From an uncultured Caryophanales bacterium (GTDB lineage Bacteria; Bacillota_I; Bacilli_A; RFN20; CAG-288), in assembly GCA_949287425.1 (NCBI GenBank), contig CASEGJ010000001.1, forward strand, positions 1 through 64,000: a stretch of DNA of 64,000 nt, written 5' to 3'. A program made the translations under genes and the position numbers. This document shows positions 25,285 through 33,710 of this stretch, one piece after another. The notes under the pieces were generated by a model. The model was not told the DNA's origin, did not search any database, and saw nothing but the letters and a program-made list of their open reading frames with translations. Position 1 is the first letter of the stretch; each line of letters begins with the position of its first letter.

Positions 25285-25932
25285 ATGAAAAAAAGCTCAA
25301 TTTTATCAACTAAGGCAATGGCGGAAATCGGCATTTTTGCTGCATTAGGCTATGTCTTAGATTTTTTAGCAGGGACTTATTCTAAAGGTCTATTTGTCAA
25401 TGGCGGTTCGATAGGTATCGCTTTAATTTGCGTCTATATTATTAGTTTTAGACGTGGAATTATCGCAGGGACTATCACTGGATTAATTATGGGATTATTA
25501 GATATCGCTGATGGTTTTTATTCGATAGCTGATAATTGGAATGTCGTTTTAGCCCAAGTGTTACTCGATTATGTCGTCGCTTATCCTGCTGCTGGATTTG
25601 GTGCTGGTTTATTTAGAAAATTAGTTGTTTCTTCTAAAAACAAGTCTCAATTAATTAGCTATGCTAGTTTAGGCTGTGTTTTTGGTGGACTTTTAAAATT
25701 GTTGATGCATTTCCTTTCTGGATATTTATTTTGGGGTGAATATCCTGCGTGGGAAGAATTTATCAATCAACCGGCTTTATATTCATTTTTGTATAATGGG
25801 GCTTATATGTTACCATGTATTGTTTTATCGACGATTGTTATTGATTTAGTAGGTGCCTATCAGCCTCAGTTATTAATCGATTATAATTCTTCATTTTTTA
25901 GAAAGAACAATTCTAATAAGGAGGCTAATTAA
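25285..25932 (+). CDS. thiT: Thiamine transporter substrate-binding subunit (ECF S component)
   Basis: 215 residues, six hydrophobic helices. The N-terminal region MAEIGIFAALGYVLDFL, the GGSIGIALICVYIISFRRG segment and the aromatic-rich DGFYSIADNW and FWGEYPAWEEF stretches match ThiT (YuaJ), the thiamine-specific S component that works with a shared energy-coupling module encoded elsewhere. AGGAGG precedes ATG 25285, directly after a TPP riboswitch, which confirms the substrate. Confidence 0.92.
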   Translation: MKKSSILSTKAMAEIGIFAALGYVLDFLAGTYSKGLFVNGGSIGIALICVYIISFRRGIIAGTITGLIMGLLDIADGFYSIADNWNVVLAQVLLDYVVAYPAAGFGAGLFRKLVVSSKNKSQLISYASLGCVFGGLLKLLMHFLSGYLFWGEYPAWEEFINQPALYSFLYNGAYMLPCIVLSTIVIDLVGAYQPQLLIDYNSSFFRKNNSNKEAN

Positions 25933-25934
25933 AA

Positions 25935-26369
25935 ATGAAAGAAAGTTTAGTTATTAAAACAAAAATCGGTTGTTCATTATTGATATATCTAGTTTTATTA
26001 GCCGCTAGTTTAACAAAGTTTATTTTGTCATTTGAATATTATTCTGATGAATATGGTACTGATATTTCTTTTTCTAAAGGTAGTTTATTCTTCATAGTAA
26101 TTTCAATTATTGGGATTGGATTTTCAATTTATTTATTAGTTAATTCTTTAAAAGATAAAAAAGTAGATTTAAACTTAATTAAAGTATCCTGTTTTATAAA
26201 TCTATTAATTGCGACATTTTATTATTTAGGCCAAGTAATTGATTTAGGAACAGATGGATTAGAATATACAAATCAAATAATTATCTTCTTTATTTTAGTT
26301 AGCTTTTTAATCTATGTTGGCTTTGAAGTTTATCTAGCGTATTTTAATAAAAGTGAAAGTAAAAAATAA
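25935..26369 (+). CDS. Four-helix membrane protein, unknown
   Basis: 144 residues with four hydrophobic segments and a short charged loop (DEYGTDISFSKG). It starts 2 bases after thiT stops, with AAGGAGG in the end of thiT, so it is in the TPP-controlled operon. I do not recognise the family; coexpression suggests a role linked to thiamine uptake, but this is inference. Confidence 0.7.
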   Translation: MKESLVIKTKIGCSLLIYLVLLAASLTKFILSFEYYSDEYGTDISFSKGSLFFIVISIIGIGFSIYLLVNSLKDKKVDLNLIKVSCFINLLIATFYYLGQVIDLGTDGLEYTNQIIIFFILVSFLIYVGFEVYLAYFNKSESKK

Positions 26370-26378
26370 AACTCTCAA

Positions 26379-26413
26379 TGGTGGAAAAATGTATTTCCAT
26401 CATTTTTATTTTT
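26379..26413 (+). terminator. Terminator of the thiT operon
   Basis: TGGTGGAAA (26379-26387) pairs with TTTCCATCA (26394-26402), one G-U wobble, followed by TTTTTATTTTT. Confidence 0.8.
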
Positions 26414-26440
26414 AGTAAATTAACTTATTTTATTACGGTG

Positions 26441-26460
26441 TTTTTATTATATAATAAAAA
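26441..26460 (+). promoter_or_regulatory. 20-bp palindrome overlapping a TATAAT box
   Basis: TTTTTATTATATAATAAAAA is a perfect palindrome 18 bases before the reductase gene and contains TATAAT at 26450-26455. It could be only an AT-rich promoter, or also a repressor site. Confidence 0.4.
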
Positions 26461-26478
26461 TACAAAGGAGATTTATAT

Positions 26479-27426
26479 ATGTTAGATATAGTTATTATCG
26501 GTGCTGGCCCAGTTGGATTATATGCTGCTCATCTTGCTAATTTACATAACCTCAATGGTGTTTTGTTAGAAGCTAGAGATAATTTAGGCGGTCAACTTAC
26601 TAATCTTTATCCAGAAAAAGATATTGTTGATTTAGCTGGTTTTCCTAGAATTACCGCCAAAGGTTTTATTGATAAATTAATAGAACAAGTTAATTCACGT
26701 CCTAACCATCTTCCAATTCACACTATGGAATCTGTTCAAGATTTTGAAAAGATTGAAGGTGGATATAAAGTTACTACTACTTTAGATACTTATGAAACTA
26801 AAACAATTTTAGTAATTTCTGGAATGGGTACATTTACTCCTAGAAAGATTGGCTTACCTAATGAAGGTCAGTTTAAAAATATCGCCTATGCTATTAAAGA
26901 TAAATCTATCTATAAAGATAAGAAAGTAGTCGTTTTAGGTGGTGGAGATTCAGCTGTCGATTTAACATTAATGTTAGAGCTAATTACTAAAGAAATTTCT
27001 ATCGTTCATAGAAGAGATGAATTTAGAGCTGCTAGCGCTACTGTTGATGAATTAAAGGCTTCAAAAGCTCATATTTATACTCCTTATACTTGCACTAAAT
27101 TAAATGGTGAAGGTGATAGGTTAACTTCAATTGAAATAACTGATGTTAATACTAAAGAAACTAAAGTTGTTGAATGTGATAATTTGGTAGTTAATTATGG
27201 TTTAATTCCAGGTGTCAATAAATTTAATTTAGAGAAAAAAGGACCATTAATTGTTACAAAAGAATATCATATGACATCTTTAGAAAATGTCTTTGCTATT
27301 GGAAACTGCGCTACATATGAAGGCAAAGTTAAAAATATTACTTGCGGCTTAGGTGAAGCGGTTGTAGCAGTTACTAAAATAGATCAGATTATCAATCCTA
27401 ATAAAAATATTCCTGTTCACTTTTAA
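26479..27426 (+). CDS. Ferredoxin--NADP(+) reductase, thioredoxin-reductase-like (YumC type)
   Basis: 315 residues with FAD motif IGAGPVGLYAA at the N terminus and NAD(P) motif VLGGGDSAVDL near 157-167. The redox CxxC of thioredoxin reductase is absent in the second domain, which is the mark of the YumC-type ferredoxin/flavodoxin reductases. The C-terminal YEGKVKNITCGLGEAVVAV segment is typical. AAGGAG precedes ATG 26479. It passes electrons between NADPH and ferredoxin or flavodoxin in the cytoplasm. Single-gene unit. Confidence 0.85.
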   Translation: MLDIVIIGAGPVGLYAAHLANLHNLNGVLLEARDNLGGQLTNLYPEKDIVDLAGFPRITAKGFIDKLIEQVNSRPNHLPIHTMESVQDFEKIEGGYKVTTTLDTYETKTILVISGMGTFTPRKIGLPNEGQFKNIAYAIKDKSIYKDKKVVVLGGGDSAVDLTLMLELITKEISIVHRRDEFRAASATVDELKASKAHIYTPYTCTKLNGEGDRLTSIEITDVNTKETKVVECDNLVVNYGLIPGVNKFNLEKKGPLIVTKEYHMTSLENVFAIGNCATYEGKVKNITCGLGEAVVAVTKIDQIINPNKNIPVHF

Positions 27427-27455
27427 TCTTGTAAAACAATATAAAATCTAGTAAA

Positions 27456-27490
27456 ATTTCAGTTGTGTTAATTCACAGCTGAGATTTTTT
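27456..27490 (+). terminator. Terminator of ferredoxin reductase gene
   Basis: ATTTCAGTTGTG (27456-27467) pairs with CACAGCTGAGAT (27474-27485), with wobbles, followed by TTTTT. It ends 2-3 bases before the tRNA-Leu. Confidence 0.75.
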
Positions 27491-27492
27491 AT

Positions 27493-27577
27493 GCGAGTAT
27501 GGCGGAAATGGTAGACGCGCATGACTTAGGATCATGTAGGGTAACCTGTGCAAGTTCAAGTCTTGTTACTCGCACCA
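27493..27577 (+). tRNA. tRNA-Leu (UAG)
   Basis: Acceptor GCGAGTA/TACTCGC, anticodon stem CATGA/TCATG with loop CTTAGGA giving anticodon UAG, a long variable arm (GTAGGGTAACCTGT), T-loop TTCAAGT, encoded CCA. Confidence 0.93.
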
Positions 27578-27888
27578 GTGAAAAATAGCCTTAGTAAAGG
27601 AACTTTTTATTGAATTTAAAAATTGTATAAATAAATATATATTGTTTATATACTAGTATAATTAGTATATATAAATATTAAATATATTTAAAAATAGAGT
27701 AACTAAAAAGCTGATTGTTTAAGAAGTTTAATTTGATTTTTAAACTTCTTAATTCAGTAGTAAGAATAGTTAAGTTATTAATATCTACTTCAGATAGGGA
27801 AGAATCATTTTTTAAGATAGAACGCATCTTTTTAAATCTATCAGCTAAAGATATGTTTGTAGTTACTAACTCTTGTTTTGACTCTTTG

Positions 27889-27916
27889 TTGATTTTTACT
27901 AATTGTTTGGTAGAAT
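27889..27916 (+). promoter_or_regulatory. Promoter of structured small RNA
   Basis: TTGATT (27889-27894), 16-base spacer and extended -10 TGGTAGAAT (27908-27916). Transcription would start near 27923, exactly at the first base of the closing stem of the RNA. Confidence 0.6.
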
Positions 27917-27922
27917 ATAGAT

Positions 27923-28035
27923 ACAAGCTGGTTCTTGTTTGACCGCATCATGTAAGTTAATTACATTATGCGAGGCTCTTAGAAATAAGAGATGAAGTAA
28001 GCTAATCACGCTTATCGGCCAGCTTGTTTTTTTGT
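27923..28035 (+). ncRNA. Independent structured small RNA, unknown family
   Basis: A closing stem of nine perfect pairs, ACAAGCTGG (27923-27931) with CCAGCTTGT (28019-28027), is followed by TTTTTTT, forming a terminator. Inside it are three hairpins: CGCATCATGTAA/TTACATTATGCG (27944-27955/27961-27972, one mismatch), CTCTTA-GAAA-TAAGAG (27976-27991, GNRA loop) and GTAAGC/GCTTAT (27997-28002/28010-28015). A good promoter ends just upstream and no gene follows on this strand, so it is a stand-alone RNA rather than a leader. I do not recognise the class. Short open frames crossing it on both strands lack ribosome sites. Confidence 0.65.
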
Positions 28036-28144
28036 TTATTCATGTTGATTTTTAAGAGTTTATATTTGTAAGGTGGTATATTTTGTTCTAAAAGTAAGTT
28101 ATATTGTGATATGGCACCTAGATTTTTTAATTTTAATAATAAAA

Positions 28145-28193
28145 CTCGTTAGAGATGTAGTTTCTTACAATCTAACGGGATTAGTTTTTATAA
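28145..28193 (-). terminator. Terminator of the leftward 110-residue protein
   Basis: On the minus strand CCGTTAGA pairs with TCTAACGA, followed by GTTTTATTATT. The loop is long (about 17 bases). Confidence 0.5.
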
Positions 28194-28197
28194 ATAT

Positions 28198-28530
28198 TTA
28201 TAAATCTATATTAGGGTTTCTAACAAACGGATATTTTTTAATATATTTGATAGTTTCTTTTCTTTGTTCTTCAGTTTGTTTTTGATAACAATCTAACTTT
28301 TTATACATATCTATAAGTATTTCAGATAGTTTATTTTTATCTTCTAAAACTGAAAATGAATATATGCCATATCTATCAATATTACTTTCTAATGTAAATC
28401 CAAGATAGTCTCTTATACATTCAGGTTTACAATTTGGTTTTGGTAATATTTCTAATGGATTGTATTTTGTCTCTTCAACTCTTTCAAATTCTTTTTCGTG
28501 TTGAGATTGAAAGAAATAATATAAATACAT
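28198..28530 (-). CDS. Hypothetical 110-residue protein (paralogue of the pseudogene at 28666)
   Basis: AAAGGAG lies 7 bases before the ATG at 28530. The protein begins MYLYYFFQSQHEKEFERVEE, has NCKPECIRDYLGFTLES in the middle and a helical C terminus (DMYKKLDCYQKQTEEQRKET). No known family recognised. A decayed second copy lies directly upstream, so the pair arose by duplication and this copy is the one kept. It has its own terminator. Confidence 0.65.
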   Translation of the reverse strand: MYLYYFFQSQHEKEFERVEETKYNPLEILPKPNCKPECIRDYLGFTLESNIDRYGIYSFSVLEDKNKLSEILIDMYKKLDCYQKQTEEQRKETIKYIKKYPFVRNPNIDL

Positions 28531-28665
28531 TTTTTAACTCCTTTCTTTATTTTTCAATATTATTTTGTTTATGTATTTTTCTAATTTAAGCTTTTTTAGA
28601 TAATTAATTTATTCATTGGTAATGAATATAAAGCTTAACTTCTTAATAAATGCTAGCAGTTGATA

Positions 28666-29001
28666 CTAGAAATCTATAAATGGGATTTCGACTAGAGGAT
28701 CATTTTGAATATATTTGACTGTTTTATTTCTTTGTTGGTCAGTCTGAAGTTTATAACAATCTAGTTCTTTATACATTTCAATCAATTTACTGGCTAATCT
28801 TTTTTATCGTAAAATATATCGTTATCATTAAAAGAATCATCGAAACGCGAAATAGCACTATATGTAAATTTAAGATAATCTCTAATTCCTTTTTTTAGAA
28901 CAGTTAGCTTTTGGAATTAATCCAGTTGGATTACTATCTGTCTTTTCAACTTTTTTATATTGATTCATGTTTTCTAGATAGAAGAAATGAAACATATACA
29001 T
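28666..29001 (-). pseudogene. Decayed paralogue of the 110-residue protein
   Basis: The minus strand from ATG 29001 (GAAAGGAAG upstream) encodes MYMFHFFYLENMNQYKKVEK, then IPKANCSK; an extra A in a run of seven near 28895 shifts the frame to RDYLKFT, and a second break near 28805 is needed to reach LIEMYKELDCYKLQTDQQRN and the end. Alignment by eye with the intact neighbour is continuous across all three segments. Recently inactivated duplicate. Confidence 0.7.
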
Positions 29002-29431
29002 CTTATACTTCCTTTCTAATTTACTTTGCAATAATATTATTGCTAAGTATTTAAATAAAAACTAATTTATTTAGTTACTTGTCCAAAAAATTACACTGCT
29101 AATTTAATTAGTAATATTTGAGTTGATTTAATTATATAGCTTATTGATAGATTCAATTTAAAAGTGTCAATTTATTTTAAGTAATTAATGATAATTTTAA
29201 CTAAGGTATAGAATAAACTTGTTACTAATAAATAGGCATTATATAGTCTTTAATATAAATAATTTTATTTTTTTGATAGAACATACTAATGGAAAAATAA
29301 ATATATATAAACTATTTGAAAAATCAATTTGACTAACTAAATTTATAAAAAAGGAAATAATAGGCAATAATTTATTAAAGATAGTATAAGTTTTGTTTAT
29401 TTGATAAAATTAGCTAAGGAGATATTTATAT
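29002..29431. other. Gene-free AT-rich stretch
   Basis: No gene, RNA structure or repeat that I can support. The last 20 bases carry the AAGGAG site of the following small gene. Confidence 0.4.
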
Positions 29432-29686
29432 ATGTATAAGTTATCAGATAATTCAATCAATTTAATCAAACAGATGAAAGATGATTTAAAAATGGAAAAA
29501 TTTACTAAAGAAAACTTCCAGGAATTTTTAATGGTCGTTTCTTTTATGAAATCAGTTGCCAAGTTTGCTAAAAAAAAAGATGTCAACCAAAAAGGATTTG
29601 AACAAGTAAACGATTTTCTTAAAGAAGTTGAGCTTCATCATAAAGAAGGAATCGATATCGATTATATAAATGAAAAAGTTTTTTAG
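29432..29686 (+). CDS. Hypothetical 84-residue protein
   Basis: AAGGAG lies about 10 bases before ATG 29432. The product is charged and helical (NLIKQMKDDLKMEKFTKENF at the start, HHKEGIDIDYINEKVF at the end). No family recognised and no signal peptide. Short hydrophilic proteins of this sort are hard to assign. A weak hairpin follows at about 29709-29753; 29760-29960 holds only the control region of the surface operon. Confidence 0.55.
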   Translation: MYKLSDNSINLIKQMKDDLKMEKFTKENFQEFLMVVSFMKSVAKFAKKKDVNQKGFEQVNDFLKEVELHHKEGIDIDYINEKVF

Positions 29687-29862
29687 AATTTGATATTTAA
29701 TAAGAAAAAAGCAACAACTTCTTACAATTAAATTGTATCTTGTGCCTTTTACTTTCAATTAGCTTGTATTAATGTAAAAATATAGTCATCTAACTATATT
29801 AAATATATGCAAACAAGTTAATTGATTTTTTTAATTAAGCTATAGTTAGCGACTTTTGGTGT

Positions 29863-29877
29863 ATATGACAAAATTTA
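29863..29877 (+). promoter_or_regulatory. 15-base element shared with the lipoprotein control region
   Basis: ATATGACAAAATTTA occurs here and again, in the same orientation relative to the gene, upstream of the collagen-like lipoprotein (42156-42170, minus strand). Both lie 90-140 bases before the homopolymer tract. It may be the site of a shared regulator. Confidence 0.4.
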
Positions 29878-29961
29878 CCCCAATAGTTTAAATTTCAACT
29901 ATTTTTAGACAAAAGTATATGTATTTGTTCAAAAAAACATAAAAAAATTTCATTTGATTAA

Positions 29962-29988
29962 TTGACAAGAGACTGGGGGGGGTAGAAT
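29962..29988 (+). promoter_or_regulatory. Promoter with poly-G spacer (surface operon)
   Basis: TTGACA (29962-29967) and TAGAAT (29983-29988) are separated by only 15 bases, the last eight of which are an unbroken G tract (29975-29982). Two more G would give the optimal 17. Slippage in the tract would switch promoter strength, as known for Neisseria porA and opc. The first gene starts 42 bases downstream. Confidence 0.75.
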
Positions 29989-30030
29989 TTAAACGTAAAA
30001 ATGTAAATGCATTGTAAAAGGGAGGTTTGT

Positions 30031-30675
30031 ATGCATAAAAAATTCTTTACATTCGCTATACCTGTTGTAGGCGCTTTAGCTCTTGCTGGTTCTGGTTTTG
30101 CTGCTTGGACATTTACTAATGGAGCAAGTACTGATACTTTAACTGGTACTATTGGTGTTACTGATATTCTTGATGGATTTAAAGTTGAAGTTTTACAAAA
30201 AGATACTACTGATGCTTTAGAAGAATTCACTTTAACTTTAGATCAAGGTGGTCCTGATAACGATGATGTTACTGTAGGTGCTACTTCTAATCATACTGCT
30301 TATGATTTAAAGCTTTCATTTGAAACTGAAACTGGTAACGCTTTAGAATCAATTTTAGCTACTCATAAATTAAGTTTCACTTATACAGTTGCTGTTACTG
30401 ACTTTGATTCAACTGGTTCTTCAGAAACCTTTACTAATTATGTTGACTTAACTGATGATTCTAAAGGTAATTCAACAGCCACTGAACTTGATGATATTAG
30501 TGATTTTACAACTGATGGAACTAATCATTATTATTTAGTTGAAGATGTACCTTTAGAATGGAAATATATTAATAAGCCTGCAAATAAAAATGACTATGAT
30601 GCTATGAAAGCTGCTTTAAATGGTAAAAAATTCACCATTACTGTTACAGTTACTCCTACTTGGGTTGAAAAATAA
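30031..30675 (+). CDS. TasA/camelysin-like secreted protein
   Basis: 214 residues from ATG 30031, just after GGGAGG. The signal region MHKKFFTFAIPVVGALALAG leads into SGFAAWTFTNGAS, the pattern seen in SipW-dependent precursors such as TasA and CalY. The mature part is beta-rich and threonine/aspartate-rich, compatible with a fibre-forming TasA-like fold. It heads a cluster of three such precursors followed by a SipW-like signal peptidase. Likely role: extracellular matrix or biofilm fibre. Assignment rests on the signal motif and context. Confidence 0.75.
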   Translation: MHKKFFTFAIPVVGALALAGSGFAAWTFTNGASTDTLTGTIGVTDILDGFKVEVLQKDTTDALEEFTLTLDQGGPDNDDVTVGATSNHTAYDLKLSFETETGNALESILATHKLSFTYTVAVTDFDSTGSSETFTNYVDLTDDSKGNSTATELDDISDFTTDGTNHYYLVEDVPLEWKYINKPANKNDYDAMKAALNGKKFTITVTVTPTWVEK

Positions 30676-30704
30676 TTTGTTTTGTTAATTATTATTTATA
30701 AATT

Positions 30705-31391
30705 ATGGTATTACGTGGTATAAAAAGTTTCTTTATTCCATTAATATGTTTTACTTGTATGGTATCAACTGGGTTTGCTAGTTGGGTCTTTATGGAACAA
30801 CAAACCTATGTTGCTGATTTCTCTTCTTTACCAATATATATCACCGATATGAAATCAAATATCGGTGATATAGTTGTTAATAATGTAAAAAATTATGAAA
30901 AGCCATATGAGTTAATTTTTGAAATTGGGGATGGAGAAGCTCTTGAAGATATCAATCAAGGAATTAGTCTATCTAACGATATTGAATATAAGTTTTATAA
31001 TTTTTACTATCCAGAAGATGGATATGCTTATTATTTAAGCTATGCTATAAACTATGTTACTGATGGTTTTTATAGTCAATATGTTAGATTAGCTTCTAGT
31101 TTTAGTATTGGTCAATATGAGCAAGATTCTCCTAATTATGGAAAGTCATATCAACTTTCTAATGAAGTGTTGTTAGATCCTAATTTATTTAAAGATAGCT
31201 CAATAAAAGATCCTGATGGAATTAGCTATTATGAATATAACGATAGTTTAGATATTCAATTTGTTTGGGTAGAAGGAAGTAAACCTATTACTGCTTCTAG
31301 CTATTCTGATTTTTTATCTAAGCTAAATACTCAATATTCAAATGAAAGCATTCAAATTGTTATTAATATTGAATATAAAAAGATAGTTTAG
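30705..31391 (+). CDS. SipW-type secreted protein, TasA-like
   Basis: 228 residues. The N terminus MVLRGIKSFFIPLICFTCMV then STGFASWVF repeats the signal motif of the previous gene. The C terminus (KPITASSYSDFLSKL then QIVINIEYKK) parallels KPANKNDYDAMKAAL and TITVTVTP of the 214-residue protein, so the two share one fold. Twenty-nine bases separate the genes. No strong Shine-Dalgarno is seen before ATG 30705, hinting at translational coupling or lower expression. Probably a minor fibre component or adaptor, like TapA in role; that is inference. Confidence 0.65.
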   Translation: MVLRGIKSFFIPLICFTCMVSTGFASWVFMEQQTYVADFSSLPIYITDMKSNIGDIVVNNVKNYEKPYELIFEIGDGEALEDINQGISLSNDIEYKFYNFYYPEDGYAYYLSYAINYVTDGFYSQYVRLASSFSIGQYEQDSPNYGKSYQLSNEVLLDPNLFKDSSIKDPDGISYYEYNDSLDIQFVWVEGSKPITASSYSDFLSKLNTQYSNESIQIVINIEYKKIV

Positions 31392-31417
31392 CAATTAATA
31401 AAGAAAGGAAGATGGAA

Positions 31418-33700
31418 ATGAGGAAGTTATTTACAAGTTCTAAATTGTTTCTTAGCATCCTAGTTTTCATGTTTGTTTTTTTATCTTGCCTTACTTCTTT
31501 TGGCTTTTCTATGTGGGTGTTTGATACTAAAACTAGTAAGGAAGTTGAATCTAATTTAGTTGCTGATCCAATTAGAGAAAACGCTACGTTTAACGATGGC
31601 TTTGATATGGTTCAAAGAGGAACTAAATATTACGATGTCTATTTTATGGCTCAATCAGTTCCTGATAGCACTTTATTTAATGGTAATTCAATAAAACAAC
31701 CTTATTTTAATCAAGATATATCTTTTGGTTATTTTGCTAATTATGAAGGAGTTACAAATACTTCTATAAGTAAAAATCAATATTTTATAAAGTATGAAAG
31801 TGTCGCTGAAATTTCTACAAGTCAATATGATGAAGCTACTAATAATATTTCTAATTATTTAGCTGATGATATTAGTAATAAAGACGAAATTTTCCAATTG
31901 GAATTTTTATGTTGGAGTTTAACTCCTTCTCCTATATATGGAATAGATGGAAATCAGTGGCCAACTAGTTTTGAAACTATTCCTTATAATGGTACTAATT
32001 ACAAACAAGTGCAAGGTTGGTATCCTTATTCAAGTGATTTTACTGTCTTTTATATGAATACTTTGCTTAGTTATTATGAAAATGTTAATGATAATAATAT
32101 AAATTATTTTAAAGATATAAATGGTAGAAAAAGTTTATTTTTATATCCTGTTTTTACTATTGGTAAGAATTATTACGATTATAGAGCTGGTAGAAGAGGA
32201 AATGAAATTAAAGATAGTATTGAAATTCATAATGATGGAAAAAGTCAATTTGCTACTTATGATGGTTTAACTACTTCTGAGTTAAATATGACTAATGTAG
32301 AAGTATATAGATTTGATAACTATTTAATTGAATCTAATAATGAAATTACTATTACTAATGATATGAATAGAAAGAGTCAATCTTCTGCTTGGAATGGTAG
32401 TGAGCCATTTAAACATACTATTAGAAGTAATTCAGATCTCAATCAGAACTTAAATATTAATGTTTCTACTGGTAGATTTAATATTTATTTGATTGTAAAA
32501 GAATATAATGAAGAACATTTGGTAATATATGGTGAATATGATCAATCTGATTATAATAAACATGCGTTTAGTACCGCTGAGATAAATCTGATTGATTCTA
32601 AATTTGAAGAATTAAATATTGGTAAATATTATTCGTTGGAAAGTTCAGCCTATGGAGCATCAGTTCAAAAAGGTGGTTTGTTATCTAATTATTGTTGCGA
32701 TGTCCGTGACTATTACATTTATTTTGAAAGAATATATGAACCTAGAATTATAGGTGGAGCTAGTAATGAAATTAATTATTCTAGTCAATATTCATTAGAA
32801 AATCAGTTTGTAAGACAGGGAACTGATGATGAGTTAAAAGATAGATATGAAATTACAAATGTAACTTTAGATGGTTCTAACATGATTGAATATGTTCTTT
32901 CTAATGGATATAAGCTTGTATTTCCTAATTATTATTTTGCTATCATGTTAAATCCTGAAATTGATTTTAACACTTATAGTTTTAATTTCTTAGATGATAC
33001 TACTCCTGAATATAACAATTATGAGGAAAGTAAAGTTCCTACTATCACTTTTGTTAATAGTGGAGAAGAAATTACTACACCATTTAAATCCAGTTCTATT
33101 TTTAGACAATATGATTACGATTTAGATGATGACGTTTATTTTGAAGATGCTTTAGGAAATAAATCTAGCCTTCAAGAAGCTGTTGAATCAAATAAATATG
33201 ATTATCAAACTCATCCATTTATTTTAATTAAACCTATCAGTGAAGATTCTAATTTAGATGGTGGTGTTTTTACTATCACTATTGATATTAAGTATCAGAC
33301 AAATGAAAATGGTATTAAAGTTCCTAATTTAATTGATATCTATGGATTTAAGTTATCTAATATTTTTATTAACATTTGTGAAACTGTCTCTTATGGGTTA
33401 GAAATTGATGGTAATTCTAATAATAATTATGTAAATACCGGCTCATATTCATATAGAAAAGATGATTATTCTCAATTAGATTATCTTTCTTTAGATGATG
33501 AATATACTGATAGTGGAGATCGTGTTACCAAAACATTAGGGGAAATTTTAAAAGATTTAGAAAGCCAAGGTAAATGTTTAAAAGAAATAGTTACTTCTAG
33601 ATATATTACTTACTCTAATTTAGATCCATCTTCTAATGAATATTTTCCATTTAGAGTTATGAAAAACTATGTTTTTGAAATAGTCAATTTACCTAATTAA
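31418..33700 (+). CDS. Large SipW-type secreted protein (760 residues)
   Basis: Start ATG 31418, 8 bases after AGGA; an ATG 6 bases earlier overlaps the ribosome site. Signal region FLSILVFMFVFLSCLTS then FGFSMWVFDTK carries the same G-F-x-x-W-x-F-D signature as the two upstream proteins. The rest is rich in Asn, Tyr and Asp with many short beta-like stretches; no enzyme motif, no LPXTG and no lipobox. A region about 130-230 contains WGF-like and GWYPY segments. Probably a large matrix or adhesin component of the same fibre. No family recognised. Confidence 0.65.
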   Translation: MRKLFTSSKLFLSILVFMFVFLSCLTSFGFSMWVFDTKTSKEVESNLVADPIRENATFNDGFDMVQRGTKYYDVYFMAQSVPDSTLFNGNSIKQPYFNQDISFGYFANYEGVTNTSISKNQYFIKYESVAEISTSQYDEATNNISNYLADDISNKDEIFQLEFLCWSLTPSPIYGIDGNQWPTSFETIPYNGTNYKQVQGWYPYSSDFTVFYMNTLLSYYENVNDNNINYFKDINGRKSLFLYPVFTIGKNYYDYRAGRRGNEIKDSIEIHNDGKSQFATYDGLTTSELNMTNVEVYRFDNYLIESNNEITITNDMNRKSQSSAWNGSEPFKHTIRSNSDLNQNLNINVSTGRFNIYLIVKEYNEEHLVIYGEYDQSDYNKHAFSTAEINLIDSKFEELNIGKYYSLESSAYGASVQKGGLLSNYCCDVRDYYIYFERIYEPRIIGGASNEINYSSQYSLENQFVRQGTDDELKDRYEITNVTLDGSNMIEYVLSNGYKLVFPNYYFAIMLNPEIDFNTYSFNFLDDTTPEYNNYEESKVPTITFVNSGEEITTPFKSSSIFRQYDYDLDDDVYFEDALGNKSSLQEAVESNKYDYQTHPFILIKPISEDSNLDGGVFTITIDIKYQTNENGIKVPNLIDIYGFKLSNIFINICETVSYGLEIDGNSNNNYVNTGSYSYRKDDYSQLDYLSLDDEYTDSGDRVTKTLGEILKDLESQGKCLKEIVTSRYITYSNLDPSSNEYFPFRVMKNYVFEIVNLPN

Positions 33701-33710
33701 GGAGGTTAGT

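Noticed and set aside
26479-27426. Thioredoxin reductase
   Set aside because: The CxxC redox pair is missing, so the YumC-type ferredoxin reductase is preferred.
27678-27926. 82-codon frame on the minus strand reading MYLYSTKQLV at its start
   Set aside because: It needs a TTG start without a ribosome site, and its 5' end lies under the promoter and stem of the structured RNA.
28073-28285. Hydrophobic 70-codon frame on the plus strand
   Set aside because: It is antisense to the better supported 110-residue gene and its terminator and has no ribosome site.
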